This document shows positions 44,070 through 52,564 of a DNA stretch of 64,000 bases, one piece after another (the stretch's first letter is position 1; every line of letters begins with the position of its first letter). Position numbers and translations under genes: made by a program. This DNA is from Thermoanaerobaculia bacterium. GTDB taxonomy: Bacteria; Acidobacteriota; Thermoanaerobaculia; Multivoradales; J023. The stretch covers positions 1 through 64,000 of the forward strand of contig JAUIJL010000031.1 of assembly GCA_030431255.1 (NCBI GenBank), in the 5' to 3' direction. The notes under the pieces were generated by a model. The model saw only the letters and a list, made by a program, of their open reading frames with translations. It was not told where the DNA came from and made no database searches.

Positions 44070-44284
44070 GAGCTTCCTCGCTGTCGAAGGTACCTTTCCA
44101 CCCGATAGATGTCAAACGCGCTGATCTGCCCGGCGGTACCCGTTCCCGGAGGTGGGTTTCGTTTATAGATCGACTTCGATCTGTTAGACTCGTCGAACGG
44201 AGCGCGCTTCCCGCGGCTCTCCATCCACCCGCCTACTTGATTCGCGCTACCCGAGGTCGCGTTACCAAAGTTGGAGACTATGCC

Positions 44285-44470
44285 ATGGGGCCTTTCGGAC
44301 TTCCAGAGCTGCTCATCATCTTCTTGATCATCATGGTGCTTTTTGGGGCGCCTCGCCTGCCCCAGCTCGGTAAAGGACTCGGCGAGGGCATCAGCAACTT
44401 CAAGCGAGGGCTGAAGAGCGGCGACGAGGACTCTCTGCCGGAAGGCTCTGAGGACAAAAAAGAAAGCTGA
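44285..44470 (+). CDS. tatA: Twin-arginine translocase subunit TatA
   Basis: 61 residues from ATG at 44285 with GGAG upstream. One short N-terminal helix (LPELLIIFLIIMVLFGAPRLP) with the typical FG hinge, then the amphipathic helix LGKGLGEGISNFKRGL and an acidic tail ending KKES. TatA/E proteins oligomerise to let folded twin-arginine substrates cross the cytoplasmic membrane. tatB and tatC are not nearby. A clear terminator follows at 44511. Confidence 0.92.
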   Translation: MGPFGLPELLIIFLIIMVLFGAPRLPQLGKGLGEGISNFKRGLKSGDEDSLPEGSEDKKES

Positions 44471-44510
44471 GCCGGCAGGACGGCGTCGACGAGACCCTCC
44501 TCATACTCAA

Positions 44511-44544
44511 AAGCCCGGATCGCCTGAAGGCGTCCGGGCTTTTT
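44511..44544 (+). terminator. Rho-independent terminator after tatA
   Basis: GCCCGGATCGCC pairs with GGCGTCCGGGC around a TGAA loop with one bulge, followed by TTTTT (44540-44544). It closes the tatA transcript; the A-rich left flank may also serve the opposite strand. Confidence 0.85.
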
Positions 44545-44565
44545 CGCGCGAGGGCCGACGACTAG

Positions 44566-45321
44566 CTAGGCCGAGATGTCGACGGAGCCGGACGTCGGCT
44601 CGGCTTCCGATTGCTCGACCACCACGGTGTTGATGTCCAGAAGCAGGTCGTGGGTCTCGCTTCCGAGCCACACCTGTCGGTGGTGGGCAATGTAGAGGTC
44701 GAGCACCTTCTCCACGTAGTTGCGGGTCTCGCGGAAGGGCGGCACCCCACCAAAGCGACGAACTGCCGTCGGGCCGGCGTTGTAGGCGGCCAACGCCAGC
44801 TCCAGATCGCCCTCGAATCGTTTCAGCAATCGACGCAGGTATCGGGAGCCGTGGTGGATGTTGGCGGCGGGGTCCAGGAGGATCTCCCGGCTCAAATTGG
44901 CGGTGGACGGTAGAACCTGCATGAGTCCGACCGCGCCTCGGGGTGAGACCGCCGTGGGATCGAAATTGGACTCGACCTCGACCACCGCCGCGATCAAGAG
45001 GGCGTCGACCCCATATTGCTCCCCGGCTTTGCGCATCTGCTCGCCGAAGGGAATTTCAGCCAATCCTCGGTAGAGAACGTCCTGCTCGTGGAACGACCGG
45101 AACACCTCAAAGCTCGTTTGCCGCTCTTTGATCTCCGATCGGGCCTCGAATCTGCTGTCTTCGGCCACCCACTCGCTGAGCTCTTCGAGGCGAGCGATTT
45201 CGCCCGCGTCGATGGGATCGAGATCCAATACGCTGTGAGTCGAGCCCGAGGGCGTGGATATGAGCCCTAAGAGCAGGAGACATAAAACTGGGCCCTGGGC
45301 ACGGTATTGCCGTGATTTCAT
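44566..45321 (-). CDS. Lytic transglycosylase, SLT family
   Basis: 251 residues from ATG at 45321 with GAGG 6 bases upstream; a TTG two codons earlier is the only alternative. Signal peptide YRAQGPVLCLLLLGLISTPSG. The SLT domain lies at about residues 85-215, with the catalytic Glu in VVEVESNFDPTAVSPRGAVGLMQ, then NIHHGSRYLRRLL and LALAAYNAGPTAV. It cleaves peptidoglycan to 1,6-anhydro products in the periplasm. Typical of Slt/MltC-like proteins found in delta-proteobacteria and Acidobacteria. Confidence 0.9.
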   Translation of the reverse strand: MKSRQYRAQGPVLCLLLLGLISTPSGSTHSVLDLDPIDAGEIARLEELSEWVAEDSRFEARSEIKERQTSFEVFRSFHEQDVLYRGLAEIPFGEQMRKAGEQYGVDALLIAAVVEVESNFDPTAVSPRGAVGLMQVLPSTANLSREILLDPAANIHHGSRYLRRLLKRFEGDLELALAAYNAGPTAVRRFGGVPPFRETRNYVEKVLDLYIAHHRQVWLGSETHDLLLDINTVVVEQSEAEPTSGSVDISA

Positions 45322-45550
45322 GACCAACCTCTATACAAATATGTTGAAGCACACGAGGTGCGTGTTTTCGAAAAAACGGAACCAGATCTTGCGTTTAGGT
45401 TTGGCGGCTTCCGGACCGGGAGCTTCATGCTCGGGCGCTCTCGTCTAGAGCGTTGTACGGGTCTGGAGCCTGGATCGCCCACTAGAAGGGACGACTGGAT
45501 CTATAAGGTCCCTGATCGGGGGGCGTCGGGGAATTTGGGTTGTTACCGGA

Positions 45551-45838
45551 TCATTGCGCCGAGTCGTTCGGACTCTGCGTTCGGCGCCGAGGTCGGCGCA
45601 TGACTTTCGAGGGTAGCTCGTCTGCTTTAATTCCCAAATCCGAGACCTTATTCCGCAGCGTGTTCCGATGAACTCCCAAGGATTCGGCGGACTTGCCGAG
45701 GTTGCCTTGGTTGGACTTGATGGATGCCAGGATAAATTGCCGCTCGAACTCTCGACGTGCTTGGCTGAGGGTGATTCCTTGCCTTACCAGCTCGTCGATG
45801 ATGAGGGTCAGTCCTTGTTTCAGGTTCGGCCGATCCAT
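45551..45838 (-). CDS. Fis-type helix-turn-helix protein
   Basis: 95 residues from ATG at 45838 with GGGAGGA upstream. A Fis/NtrC C-terminal type HTH_8 lies at about residues 33-70 (FERQFILASIKSNQGNLGKSAESLGVHRNTLRNKV). N-terminal helix LTLIIDELVRQGITLSQAR. Basic C-terminal tail. Free-standing domains like this are common in Acidobacteria and delta-proteobacteria as nucleoid-type or transcription regulators. Targets unknown. Confidence 0.85.
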   Translation of the reverse strand: MDRPNLKQGLTLIIDELVRQGITLSQARREFERQFILASIKSNQGNLGKSAESLGVHRNTLRNKVSDLGIKADELPSKVMRRPRRRTQSPNDSAQ

Positions 45839-45963
45839 ACAGTCCTCCCGCAACGGGGATGCGGGACGATAGCACAAAGCCTGCGAACCTCCAAATCCGC
45901 CCCGAAAGAAAGTTTTTACCTTACATTACTATCGATAGCGCTCGACAACAGCAGCTCAAGAAC

Positions 45964-46004
45964 GCAAAAACCCCTCTCGATTTTGCACGATCGAGAGGGG
46001 TTCA
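45964..46004 (-). terminator. Rho-independent terminator of the LysM gene
   Basis: CCCCTCTCGA (45971-45980) and TCGAGAGGGG (45991-46000) form a perfect 10-pair stem with a 10-base loop; on the minus strand it is followed by TTTTT. It sits 20 bases after the LysM gene stop. Confidence 0.88.
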
Positions 46005-46023
46005 CCGCGCTGCCGGGTTCCGG

Positions 46024-47298
46024 CTACTTGATCACCAGAACGTCACCGGCATAGACGATCCGGCGAGACCGCAGAATGCGCGCCAAGGACGTGTTCTCGG
46101 TCACAGAAAGGATGCCGAGCTCGCCGAGAATGATCGGCGGATAACCCCGACGCCCTTTGCGGTAGATGGTGAAGATGTCGCCGGGCAGCACGTCCTGGGC
46201 TTCACCCTTGTCGACGAATACCAGGTATCCGGCGCCCAGGGTCATGATGTTGTCGACCGAAGAGATGATCGTCGGCGCGTCTTCCAACTGATCGTTGTCG
46301 GCCGGGAAGTTGATCGGACGAATCGGCGTGCTGCGACGCAGCGGCACCGGCTCGGGCTCAAAAATTCGCAAACGGCTACCCACCGGGATCGGCGTACAGG
46401 TTCGGACGATTTCACCGATCGCGGTTTCCTCTTGCACGCTGAGCACCCGGATACGCCCCATGTAGCTGTAGAGCCGGCCGACCACCCTGTCGGTGATCGG
46501 ATGACGAACCTTATCTTTCGGCTCGATGGCGGTCAGCAGCTCACCCGCGGACAGGCCGTCAGCCCGGCCGCTGTCGATGTAAACGATGTCGCCGTTGTCG
46601 AGGCCGTATTTTTCCGTATCGCCTTTGCCCCACAGACCCGTCATGGTCTGCCCCTTTAGGGACGCCAGGGACGGGGTTAGGAATTCATATTCGGATCCCG
46701 CGATGCTGTACGGGAATTCCTCTTCCAGCTCGCCGATATAGCCGGAGCAATAGATGTCGGTTTCGAAGCCCAAAGGTAGCGGTGCGGAGGGCTTGATCTC
46801 ATCGGCAAAGGAGGGGTCCCAACCTTCGCCAGGACCGGAGGAATCGCCACCCAGGAGGTCGGAGAACGGGTCCGATCCGTCGGCGCCGGGCTCGCCCGCT
46901 TGCTCTGTGAGATCCGCCAGATCGCCCTGAGCATCGCCGAGAGGATCGCCGACCACACCGTCGCCGGGGGCCATGGCTTGGGCCGTCGCCGTGGCGGAAA
47001 TCAGGATCGGATCTCCGGGATAGATCCAATGGGCATCCAGGATGTACTGATTGGCTTCCCACAGCTGCGGCCACAGATACGAATCGCCGAGCATGGATCC
47101 AGCGATGCTCCAAAGGGAGTCACCCTGCTGTACACGATAGACCTGGGTGCCCTCTGGAACCGCCGGAGGATTCCAAGCCGTCCAATGGCCATCAGCCTCT
47201 TGATGCAGGCCGCTCGGAGGTGACTGGGCCGCGACCGTGCCGGCCAAGGCTCCCAGGATCGAGCAGCTCAACAGTAGCTTGCGACTTCGTCCGATCAT
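46024..47298 (-). CDS. LysM-domain periplasmic protein
   Basis: 424 residues. Signal peptide LLLSCSILGALAGTVAAQ. LysM at about residues 50-105 (YRVQQGDSLWSIAGSMLGDSYLWPQLWEANQYI.DAHWIYPGDPILI), so peptidoglycan-binding. Then a Gly/Asp-rich linker (about 110-170) and a domain with GLWGKGDTEKYGLDNGDIVYIDSG and DKVRHPITDRVVGRLY.YMGRIRVL, which repeats in weaker form to the end. Same arrangement as other 'LysM peptidoglycan-binding' envelope proteins of Acidobacteria. Strong promoter upstream, terminator downstream: a single-gene unit. Confidence 0.85.
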   Translation of the reverse strand: MIGRSRKLLLSCSILGALAGTVAAQSPPSGLHQEADGHWTAWNPPAVPEGTQVYRVQQGDSLWSIAGSMLGDSYLWPQLWEANQYILDAHWIYPGDPILISATATAQAMAPGDGVVGDPLGDAQGDLADLTEQAGEPGADGSDPFSDLLGGDSSGPGEGWDPSFADEIKPSAPLPLGFETDIYCSGYIGELEEEFPYSIAGSEYEFLTPSLASLKGQTMTGLWGKGDTEKYGLDNGDIVYIDSGRADGLSAGELLTAIEPKDKVRHPITDRVVGRLYSYMGRIRVLSVQEETAIGEIVRTCTPIPVGSRLRIFEPEPVPLRRSTPIRPINFPADNDQLEDAPTIISSVDNIMTLGAGYLVFVDKGEAQDVLPGDIFTIYRKGRRGYPPIILGELGILSVTENTSLARILRSRRIVYAGDVLVIK

Positions 47299-47451
47299 CG
47301 TCCAGACCTTTCGGTGTCCGTTCGGCTCTTGAATACGCCGAGGAGTGCGCTCATCGTTGGCGACCGCAACGCTCGCGAGTCACCCGCCCACGGCATCAGC
47401 TTCTCATATATAGAGAGTTGACAATACGGCCATTTAACGTCTGCGAGCCAA

Positions 47452-47478
47452 ATTATATCCTTTCCCGAGCCCTGTCAA
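47452..47478 (-). promoter_or_regulatory. Sigma-70-type promoter of the LysM gene
   Basis: On the minus strand TTGACA (47473-47478) and TATAAT (47452-47457), both exact consensus, with a short spacing of 15 bases. The surrounding 100 bases are far more AT-rich than the window. Start codon about 153 bases downstream, so the leader is long. Confidence 0.6.
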
Positions 47479-47531
47479 GAACCGGAAAGACTGTGATCAT
47501 CGTAATTTAGAGCGAAAATCGAAACTTCCGG

Positions 47532-48383
47532 TCAGCGCAAGCGACCCAGGCGCTCCTCGGCAACGATCGCCGCCGCCGTGTCCGGGAATAGGGATTTGAG
47601 CTCCTCATAGGTCTGGACGGCACGCTCCGTTTGACCCAGGGCTTCCAGGCATTTGCCGGCTTTCAGCATGGCGTCTCCCACCTTATTGCCTCCGGGATAG
47701 CGCTCCACGGTGGCGGTGAAGGCGCTCAAGGCATTGGCATAGTCCCCACGGGCATACCGGCTCTCACCGATCCAAAAGAGAGCATTGTCCGCCAGCTCAT
47801 GATCTCCGTGGTGCTCGAGCACCTGACCAAAAGCCAGCTCGGCCTGATCGTATTGGCGGTTGTGGAAGAGCGCGTAACCTTGGTCGTATATTTCCTGGGC
47901 CGATTCACCGTAGCGACCCACCTGACCACTCGGGGCACCTGCCCCGGAGGGCGTGGTATGACCGTCGACGGGATCGCCCAATGCGGGACCTGGAGCGGGT
48001 TCCTCGAGCTCCGCGGATTCGATCCGTGGCGCTAGATCGATACCGCCGATACCGTCCCCAATGGGCGCCGACGGAGCCGCCGTGGGGGCGGTCCGCATCG
48101 CCTGCTCCTTGACCTCCGCCAGCTCCTTTTCCAACCGTTCGACCTCCGCCCGCAGGCGCTTCGATTCCACCTCCCCCATGATCGCCCGCTGCTCCATATC
48201 CACCAATCGGCGTCGCAGCTCTTGGGTCTCGGAAGGTTGAACGACGGGTTTCGTGGTCGGAGCCGACGAGCCGCAACCCACGGTGGCGATCGCCAAAACC
48301 GCCGACCAGCCGACGAGCCATGCACCTCTCACTCCGAAGGTAGGCTCCGGTTTCGGATTCTGCTCGGAGTCGGCTCGGGTCAT
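47532..48383 (-). CDS. cpoB: Tol-Pal system protein CpoB/YbgF-like
   Basis: 283 residues; ATG with AGGAG 9 bases upstream. N-terminal hydrophobic segment with lipobox IATVGC. Coiled coil about residues 50-100 (ELRRRLVDMEQRAIMGEVESKRLRAEVE). Pro/Gly-rich linker, then TPR repeats from about 165 (YDQGYALFHNRQYDQAELAFGQVLEHHGDHELADNALFWIGESRYARGDY). This coiled coil-linker-TPR order is that of CpoB, which links Tol-Pal to cell-wall synthesis. Here it is a lipoprotein, unlike E. coli CpoB. No tol or pal gene is in the window. bamD is upstream. Confidence 0.8.
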   Translation of the reverse strand: MTRADSEQNPKPEPTFGVRGAWLVGWSAVLAIATVGCGSSAPTTKPVVQPSETQELRRRLVDMEQRAIMGEVESKRLRAEVERLEKELAEVKEQAMRTAPTAAPSAPIGDGIGGIDLAPRIESAELEEPAPGPALGDPVDGHTTPSGAGAPSGQVGRYGESAQEIYDQGYALFHNRQYDQAELAFGQVLEHHGDHELADNALFWIGESRYARGDYANALSAFTATVERYPGGNKVGDAMLKAGKCLEALGQTERAVQTYEELKSLFPDTAAAIVAEERLGRLR

Positions 48384-48433
48384 GGGGGTCTCCTGGATCT
48401 CGTTGAAGGGCTGTCGGAGAAAGAAAACCGGCC

Positions 48434-49375
48434 TTAATCCTGATCGGTGCCGTCGGAAGAGGAGTCTTGCCCGTCGTCCGGTTCTTCGGCGCCGGCCTTG
48501 GCCTTGGCCTTCGCCTCGGCGATGGCCTGCTCCGCGGCTCTCTCAATCTGCGAGAGGCGGGCGGCGGCGGCTTTCTCCTCGATTTTGGCCGCTTCGGCCA
48601 GATACTCGCTCTCCGGGAATCGACGGCGTAAATCCTCGATCGTCTCCGCCGCGTCGCCCGGCTTCAGGCAGCGCTCGTAGGCTAGGGCCAGCTCCACCAA
48701 CACCTCGTCCATGCCCGCGAATTGCGGGTAGTTCTCCTGCAAGTATTCGAAGCGTGCGATCGCGGCTGGGCAAATGCCCACCCCACCATATCGGTTGTAA
48801 AACTTGCCCACTACCAGCTCATGACCCGCCAGCTGGTCGGTGAGCTCGCGCATCTGTTGCCGGGCATCGGTGACGTACTCGCTGGTGGGATACAGACGTA
48901 GAAGCTCCTCCAGGGCGTCGATCGCCGCGTGGGTCATTTTCTGATCCCGATCCGGGCGCTCGGAGCGTGCCGCCAGGCAGGCGGCGATTTTGTATTGAGC
49001 GTAATCCGCCTTGTCGCTGGTGGGGAAGCGGTTGAGGAAATCCCGGTATTTGGCTTCACACTTGATGAAGTTGTCGGTGCCGCCCTGAAGGTAGAGCGCG
49101 TCCGCCGCCAGCAACAGGGCCTCACGGCCGGTGCGGGAATTGGGCTCCACCTCAAAGGCGTGGATCAGGTGTCGACGGGCCTTAAAGTACTTTTCTTGCT
49201 CCAAGAAGCTCTTGCCCTGGGTCAACGCCTCATCGGCGGAGAGCAGCAGCAACGGATCCTCCCGCTCGACACAGCCCACGAGACCACCGAGGGCAGCGAG
49301 CGCCACCAGGAGCTGCAAAAGGGAATTATGGAGAACCTTACAGGTTGTGTGCTTTTTCGCTGAGATCTTGATCAT
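48434..49375 (-). CDS. bamD: Outer-membrane assembly lipoprotein BamD
   Basis: 313 residues from ATG at 49375, with GAAGG 5 bases upstream; an ATG at 49393 lacks such a site. Signal peptide LLQLLVALAALGGLVGC with lipobox (Cys about 29). TPR-like helical repeats with FLEQEKYFKARRHLIHAF, YRDFLNRFPTSDKADYAQYKIAACLA and LRRFPESEYLAEA. The C-terminal tail is Ala/Lys/Glu-rich then acidic (EEPDDGQDSSSDGTDQD). BamD is the essential lipoprotein of the BAM complex. Followed by cpoB, preceded by rpe. Confidence 0.85.
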   Translation of the reverse strand: MIKISAKKHTTCKVLHNSLLQLLVALAALGGLVGCVEREDPLLLLSADEALTQGKSFLEQEKYFKARRHLIHAFEVEPNSRTGREALLLAADALYLQGGTDNFIKCEAKYRDFLNRFPTSDKADYAQYKIAACLAARSERPDRDQKMTHAAIDALEELLRLYPTSEYVTDARQQMRELTDQLAGHELVVGKFYNRYGGVGICPAAIARFEYLQENYPQFAGMDEVLVELALAYERCLKPGDAAETIEDLRRRFPESEYLAEAAKIEEKAAAARLSQIERAAEQAIAEAKAKAKAGAEEPDDGQDSSSDGTDQD

Positions 49376-49410
49376 CGGAACCTTCTCGATCATCGGGAAA
49401 TCATGAATCG

Positions 49411-50070
49411 TCAGTCTTTGTTCAGGCCACGGCGACGAAGCTCGCCCATGGCCGCAACGGGATCGGCGGCGCGGAAAATCGCTGAGCCCGCCACACAAAT
49501 ATCTACTCCCGCATCGACGACTTGCCGAATATTGGACTTATCGACACCGCCGTCGATCTCGATCTCTACGTCGAGCCCCCGGTGGTCGATCATCTTACGC
49601 AAACGTCGTGCCTTATCCAGCACGTAAGGAATGAAGCTCTGGCCGCCGAAACCCGGATTGACGGACATCAGCAGGACGAAGTCCACGGATCCCAAGCAGT
49701 CCACCAAGACTTCCACCGGAGTGGCCGGATTGAGCACCACACCGGCACGGGCTCCCGCGCTTCGGATCTGATCCAAGAGACGATCCAAGTGGGGAGCGGC
49801 CTCCCAATGCACGGAAACCCAATTGGCGCCGGCATCCAGGTAATCGCCCAACAAGCGGCCCGGATTCGACACCATCAAATGGACATCGATCGGTATCTCG
49901 GTCCGTTTGGCGAGGCACTCCAGCACCGGGATGCCGAAGGATAGGTTGGGCACGAAATGGCCGTCCATGACGTCGAAATGGATCAAATCCGCGCCACCGG
50001 CCTTGCACAGGTCCAGCGCGCCCATCAAATCACTCAGATCAGATGCCAAAAGCGAAGGAGCCAGCTTCAT
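49411..50070 (-). CDS. rpe: Ribulose-phosphate 3-epimerase
   Basis: 219 residues, full length. LAPSLLASDLSDL at the N-terminus, HFDVMDGHFVPNLSFGIPV, DVHLMVSNP, LLMSVNPGFGGQSFI and EIDGGVDKSNI show the metal-binding His/Asp set of the TIM-barrel family. Interconverts ribulose 5-phosphate and xylulose 5-phosphate in the pentose phosphate pathway. ATGA overlap with the PASTA gene upstream. Confidence 0.95.
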   Translation of the reverse strand: MKLAPSLLASDLSDLMGALDLCKAGGADLIHFDVMDGHFVPNLSFGIPVLECLAKRTEIPIDVHLMVSNPGRLLGDYLDAGANWVSVHWEAAPHLDRLLDQIRSAGARAGVVLNPATPVEVLVDCLGSVDFVLLMSVNPGFGGQSFIPYVLDKARRLRKMIDHRGLDVEIEIDGGVDKSNIRQVVDAGVDICVAGSAIFRAADPVAAMGELRRRGLNKD

Positions 50071-50918
50071 GGGTTGTCGTTCTCTCTCAGTGGTGAGCTT
50101 TGTTGAGCAACATCAGTCGTTTGCCCCAACCCGGTCTCCGGCGGTGCTTGCTCTCCCGGCCCCCCTAACCCGAGCGGGGTCTCGGTCCTTTCCGGTGCGA
50201 CCACCGTCAACGCGATGACGTCGTCCCGTCGCAGGGGGTGGCCGGCTAACGGGAATTGGCGCAGGACGGTTCCGGGGGCGACTCCGGTGTAGGTCTCGTA
50301 ACGCACGCGGCCGATACGGATTCCGGCGTCGGCAAAGAATCGGCGGACATCTTCGTATTTGCGCCGCACCAAATCCGGCATGATGAATTTCTCGGTAGGG
50401 TTGTCGACCGCCAAAAACAGGTCCACCGCTGCGTCGACCTCGACCCGCTCGCCGGGCTTGGGAGATTGGTCGACCACCAAGCCGCCGGCCCCTTCATCGC
50501 TATAGACGCTGAAGGCACGGCCGAGGGTCAGACCGGCGGCCGCCAAAGAGACCTGGGCCGCTTGAACCGCGTGGTCGGTCAAATCCGGCACCTCGATTCT
50601 TCTCGGGCCTTTGGAAAGCGTCAGGGTGACCTCGGTATTGCGTTTGACGTAGACGCCGGCTTGGGGATCGTGCATCAGAACATGGCCCTTGGCCACCCGC
50701 TCGTCGAAACGCTCTTCTTCCGCCCACACCGGCCGCAGCCCTTGGTCTGCCAGAAGCGCGATGGCGTCTTCTTCCGAGAGGCCGATCAAATCCGGGGTAG
50801 CGGTCACTCCACCGCGCACAAAGAGGCTGAATGCCACATAGGCCACCAAGGCGAAAACCGCCCCGAGGACCCCCAAATAGCTCAGGCAACCGAGCCCGCG
50901 AAGCAGCTTATGCCACAT
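50067..50918 (-). CDS. Membrane-anchored PASTA-domain protein
   Basis: 283 residues. One N-terminal membrane helix (about 10-33), then three PASTA domains (about 40-105, 106-175, 176-245: TPDLIGLSEEDAIALLADQGLRP, VPDLTDHAVQAAQVSLAAAGL, MPDLVRRKYEDVRRFFADAGIRI) and a Pro/Gly-rich tail. No kinase or transpeptidase domain. PASTA repeats bind cell-wall muropeptides in kinases such as PrkC; here they stand alone. The stop overlaps rpe, an arrangement that resembles the prkC-rpe neighbourhood of Firmicutes without its kinase. Confidence 0.88.
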   Translation of the reverse strand: MWHKLLRGLGCLSYLGVLGAVFALVAYVAFSLFVRGGVTATPDLIGLSEEDAIALLADQGLRPVWAEEERFDERVAKGHVLMHDPQAGVYVKRNTEVTLTLSKGPRRIEVPDLTDHAVQAAQVSLAAAGLTLGRAFSVYSDEGAGGLVVDQSPKPGERVEVDAAVDLFLAVDNPTEKFIMPDLVRRKYEDVRRFFADAGIRIGRVRYETYTGVAPGTVLRQFPLAGHPLRRDDVIALTVVAPERTETPLGLGGPGEQAPPETGLGQTTDVAQQSSPLRENDNP

Positions 50919-51020
50919 AGAGGGAAAGCATAGCAGAGCTATTGAAAAATGAGGCCCGGCAAGGGCCCCCGAGCCTCACGGAGGGGAGGATGGGCTCGCC
51001 GAATACGGGATTCACAGTCG

Positions 51021-52331
51021 TCAGCCTCCGAATAGGCCCGGCAAATTTTTTGACAGGTCGAAGAAGACCACCACGCTCATCAACAGCATGAGGAAAATCA
51101 ATCCTGCTTGGGTGAATCGCTCTCGTAGAGCGAGGGACATATCCCGTCGCATGACGCTCTCGACCAACAAAATGGCGATATTGCCGCCGTCGAGCACCGG
51201 AATCGGCAACATATTCATGAAACCGATCGAGATCGACAGAAAACCCATCAAGTAGATCAGCTCCTTGAATCCCTGCTGCGCGGCCTGGCCGGTCCAAACA
51301 GCGATTTCGATCGGACCGGAGAGCGCGCTCTTCGGGGCAATATCGCGGGTGAACAGCTTGCCCAGCACCGTCAAGGTTTTATCGATGATGTCGATATTGA
51401 AACGTACGCTCTCCGCCAGCGCCTCGGCCAAAGGTAGGGGACGGTAGATTCCCAGTTGGACGCCGATCAGACCCTTGCCGTTGATCAGCTCGGGTATTAC
51501 CGTGAGGGTCAAGATTTCGCTGCCCCTCAGCACTTCCACCTCGATTTCCCGCCCGGCGTTGGGCTGGATCTCATCGACGAAGGATTGATCGGTGGTGACC
51601 GACTTGCCGTTGGCTTTGAGCACCGCGTCGCCGGGTTGAAAACCGGCCTTGTGGGCCGGGCTGCCCTCGTTGACTAAGGAGGTGCGCAGGAGCAGCTTGG
51701 GAGCGAAGCCGGCATCGCCGATTCCGTGGCGCGGATCCGCTTTCGGAATCAGCTCCAAGGTTGTTCGCTCGCCCTCTCGCTCAACGTCGAGGCGCAACGG
51801 CTTGTCGGGCGAGGTGGACACAATAAAAGCTAAGTCGCCCCATTTGTCCACCGGCTCACCGCCTGCCGCCAAGATGTGGTCGCCGATCTGTAGGCCCGCT
51901 TGCTCCGCCGCCGATCCTTCGAGGATATAACCCACCACGGGATCCACCTCTTGAAGACCTTGGATCGGAATGCCTTGCATGAAGACTCCCGCGAATAGGG
52001 CTACCGAGAGCACCGCGTTCATGGCCGGGCCGGCCACGTAAACCAGAATCCGCTGCCAACGGGGTTTGTTCATGAAATCCCCGGGGTCGGCGGTTTTTTC
52101 GTCGGGATGCTCGCCCGCCATGCGAACGTACCCACCCAAGGGTAAAGCCGAAACCCGATAGTCCGTGCCGCCGTGCTCGAACCCCCAGATCCTTTTACCG
52201 AATCCTAGAGAGAACGTGACAACCCGAACTCCGAACATCTTGGCGACGAGATGGTGACCCAGCTCGTGGACGAAAACGATCACGCCTAACGCGAAAATAA
52301 AGGCGGCGATATTGGTAAGCACCGTGATCAT
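51021..52331 (-). CDS. rseP: Site-2 zinc metalloprotease RseP
   Basis: 436 residues. HELGH at residues 22-26 in the first membrane helix, two PDZ domains between about 115 and 300 (SAAEQAGLQIGDHILAAGG, SPAHKAGFQPGDAVLKANG), LDG motif at 380-382 with the third metal ligand, and a last membrane helix at about 405-425. Cleaves anti-sigma factors or other membrane proteins inside the membrane. The gene usually sits near dxr/bamA; here it stands alone beside the PASTA gene. Confidence 0.94.
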   Translation of the reverse strand: MITVLTNIAAFIFALGVIVFVHELGHHLVAKMFGVRVVTFSLGFGKRIWGFEHGGTDYRVSALPLGGYVRMAGEHPDEKTADPGDFMNKPRWQRILVYVAGPAMNAVLSVALFAGVFMQGIPIQGLQEVDPVVGYILEGSAAEQAGLQIGDHILAAGGEPVDKWGDLAFIVSTSPDKPLRLDVEREGERTTLELIPKADPRHGIGDAGFAPKLLLRTSLVNEGSPAHKAGFQPGDAVLKANGKSVTTDQSFVDEIQPNAGREIEVEVLRGSEILTLTVIPELINGKGLIGVQLGIYRPLPLAEALAESVRFNIDIIDKTLTVLGKLFTRDIAPKSALSGPIEIAVWTGQAAQQGFKELIYLMGFLSISIGFMNMLPIPVLDGGNIAILLVESVMRRDMSLALRERFTQAGLIFLMLLMSVVVFFDLSKNLPGLFGG

Positions 52332-52564
52332 GGAAGAGGCTACCTTTTATGCTGAGGCGGCTGGGCGCGGGAACGCCCGGGCGACGGGTTGGAGATTCTA
52401 CCCTTTCGAGCCCCATGTGTCGCGGCTGTTGGGCCGTCGAAGGGCAATTTCATCGATGAATACGGCCCCTGGCGACAAAAGATCGGACTTTGGAATCGAA
52501 ACCAGCGGGTAGATCGCTCACAGAGTTTGGCGCAACCTCTTTGAGCACGCGCTACTATGTCTTC

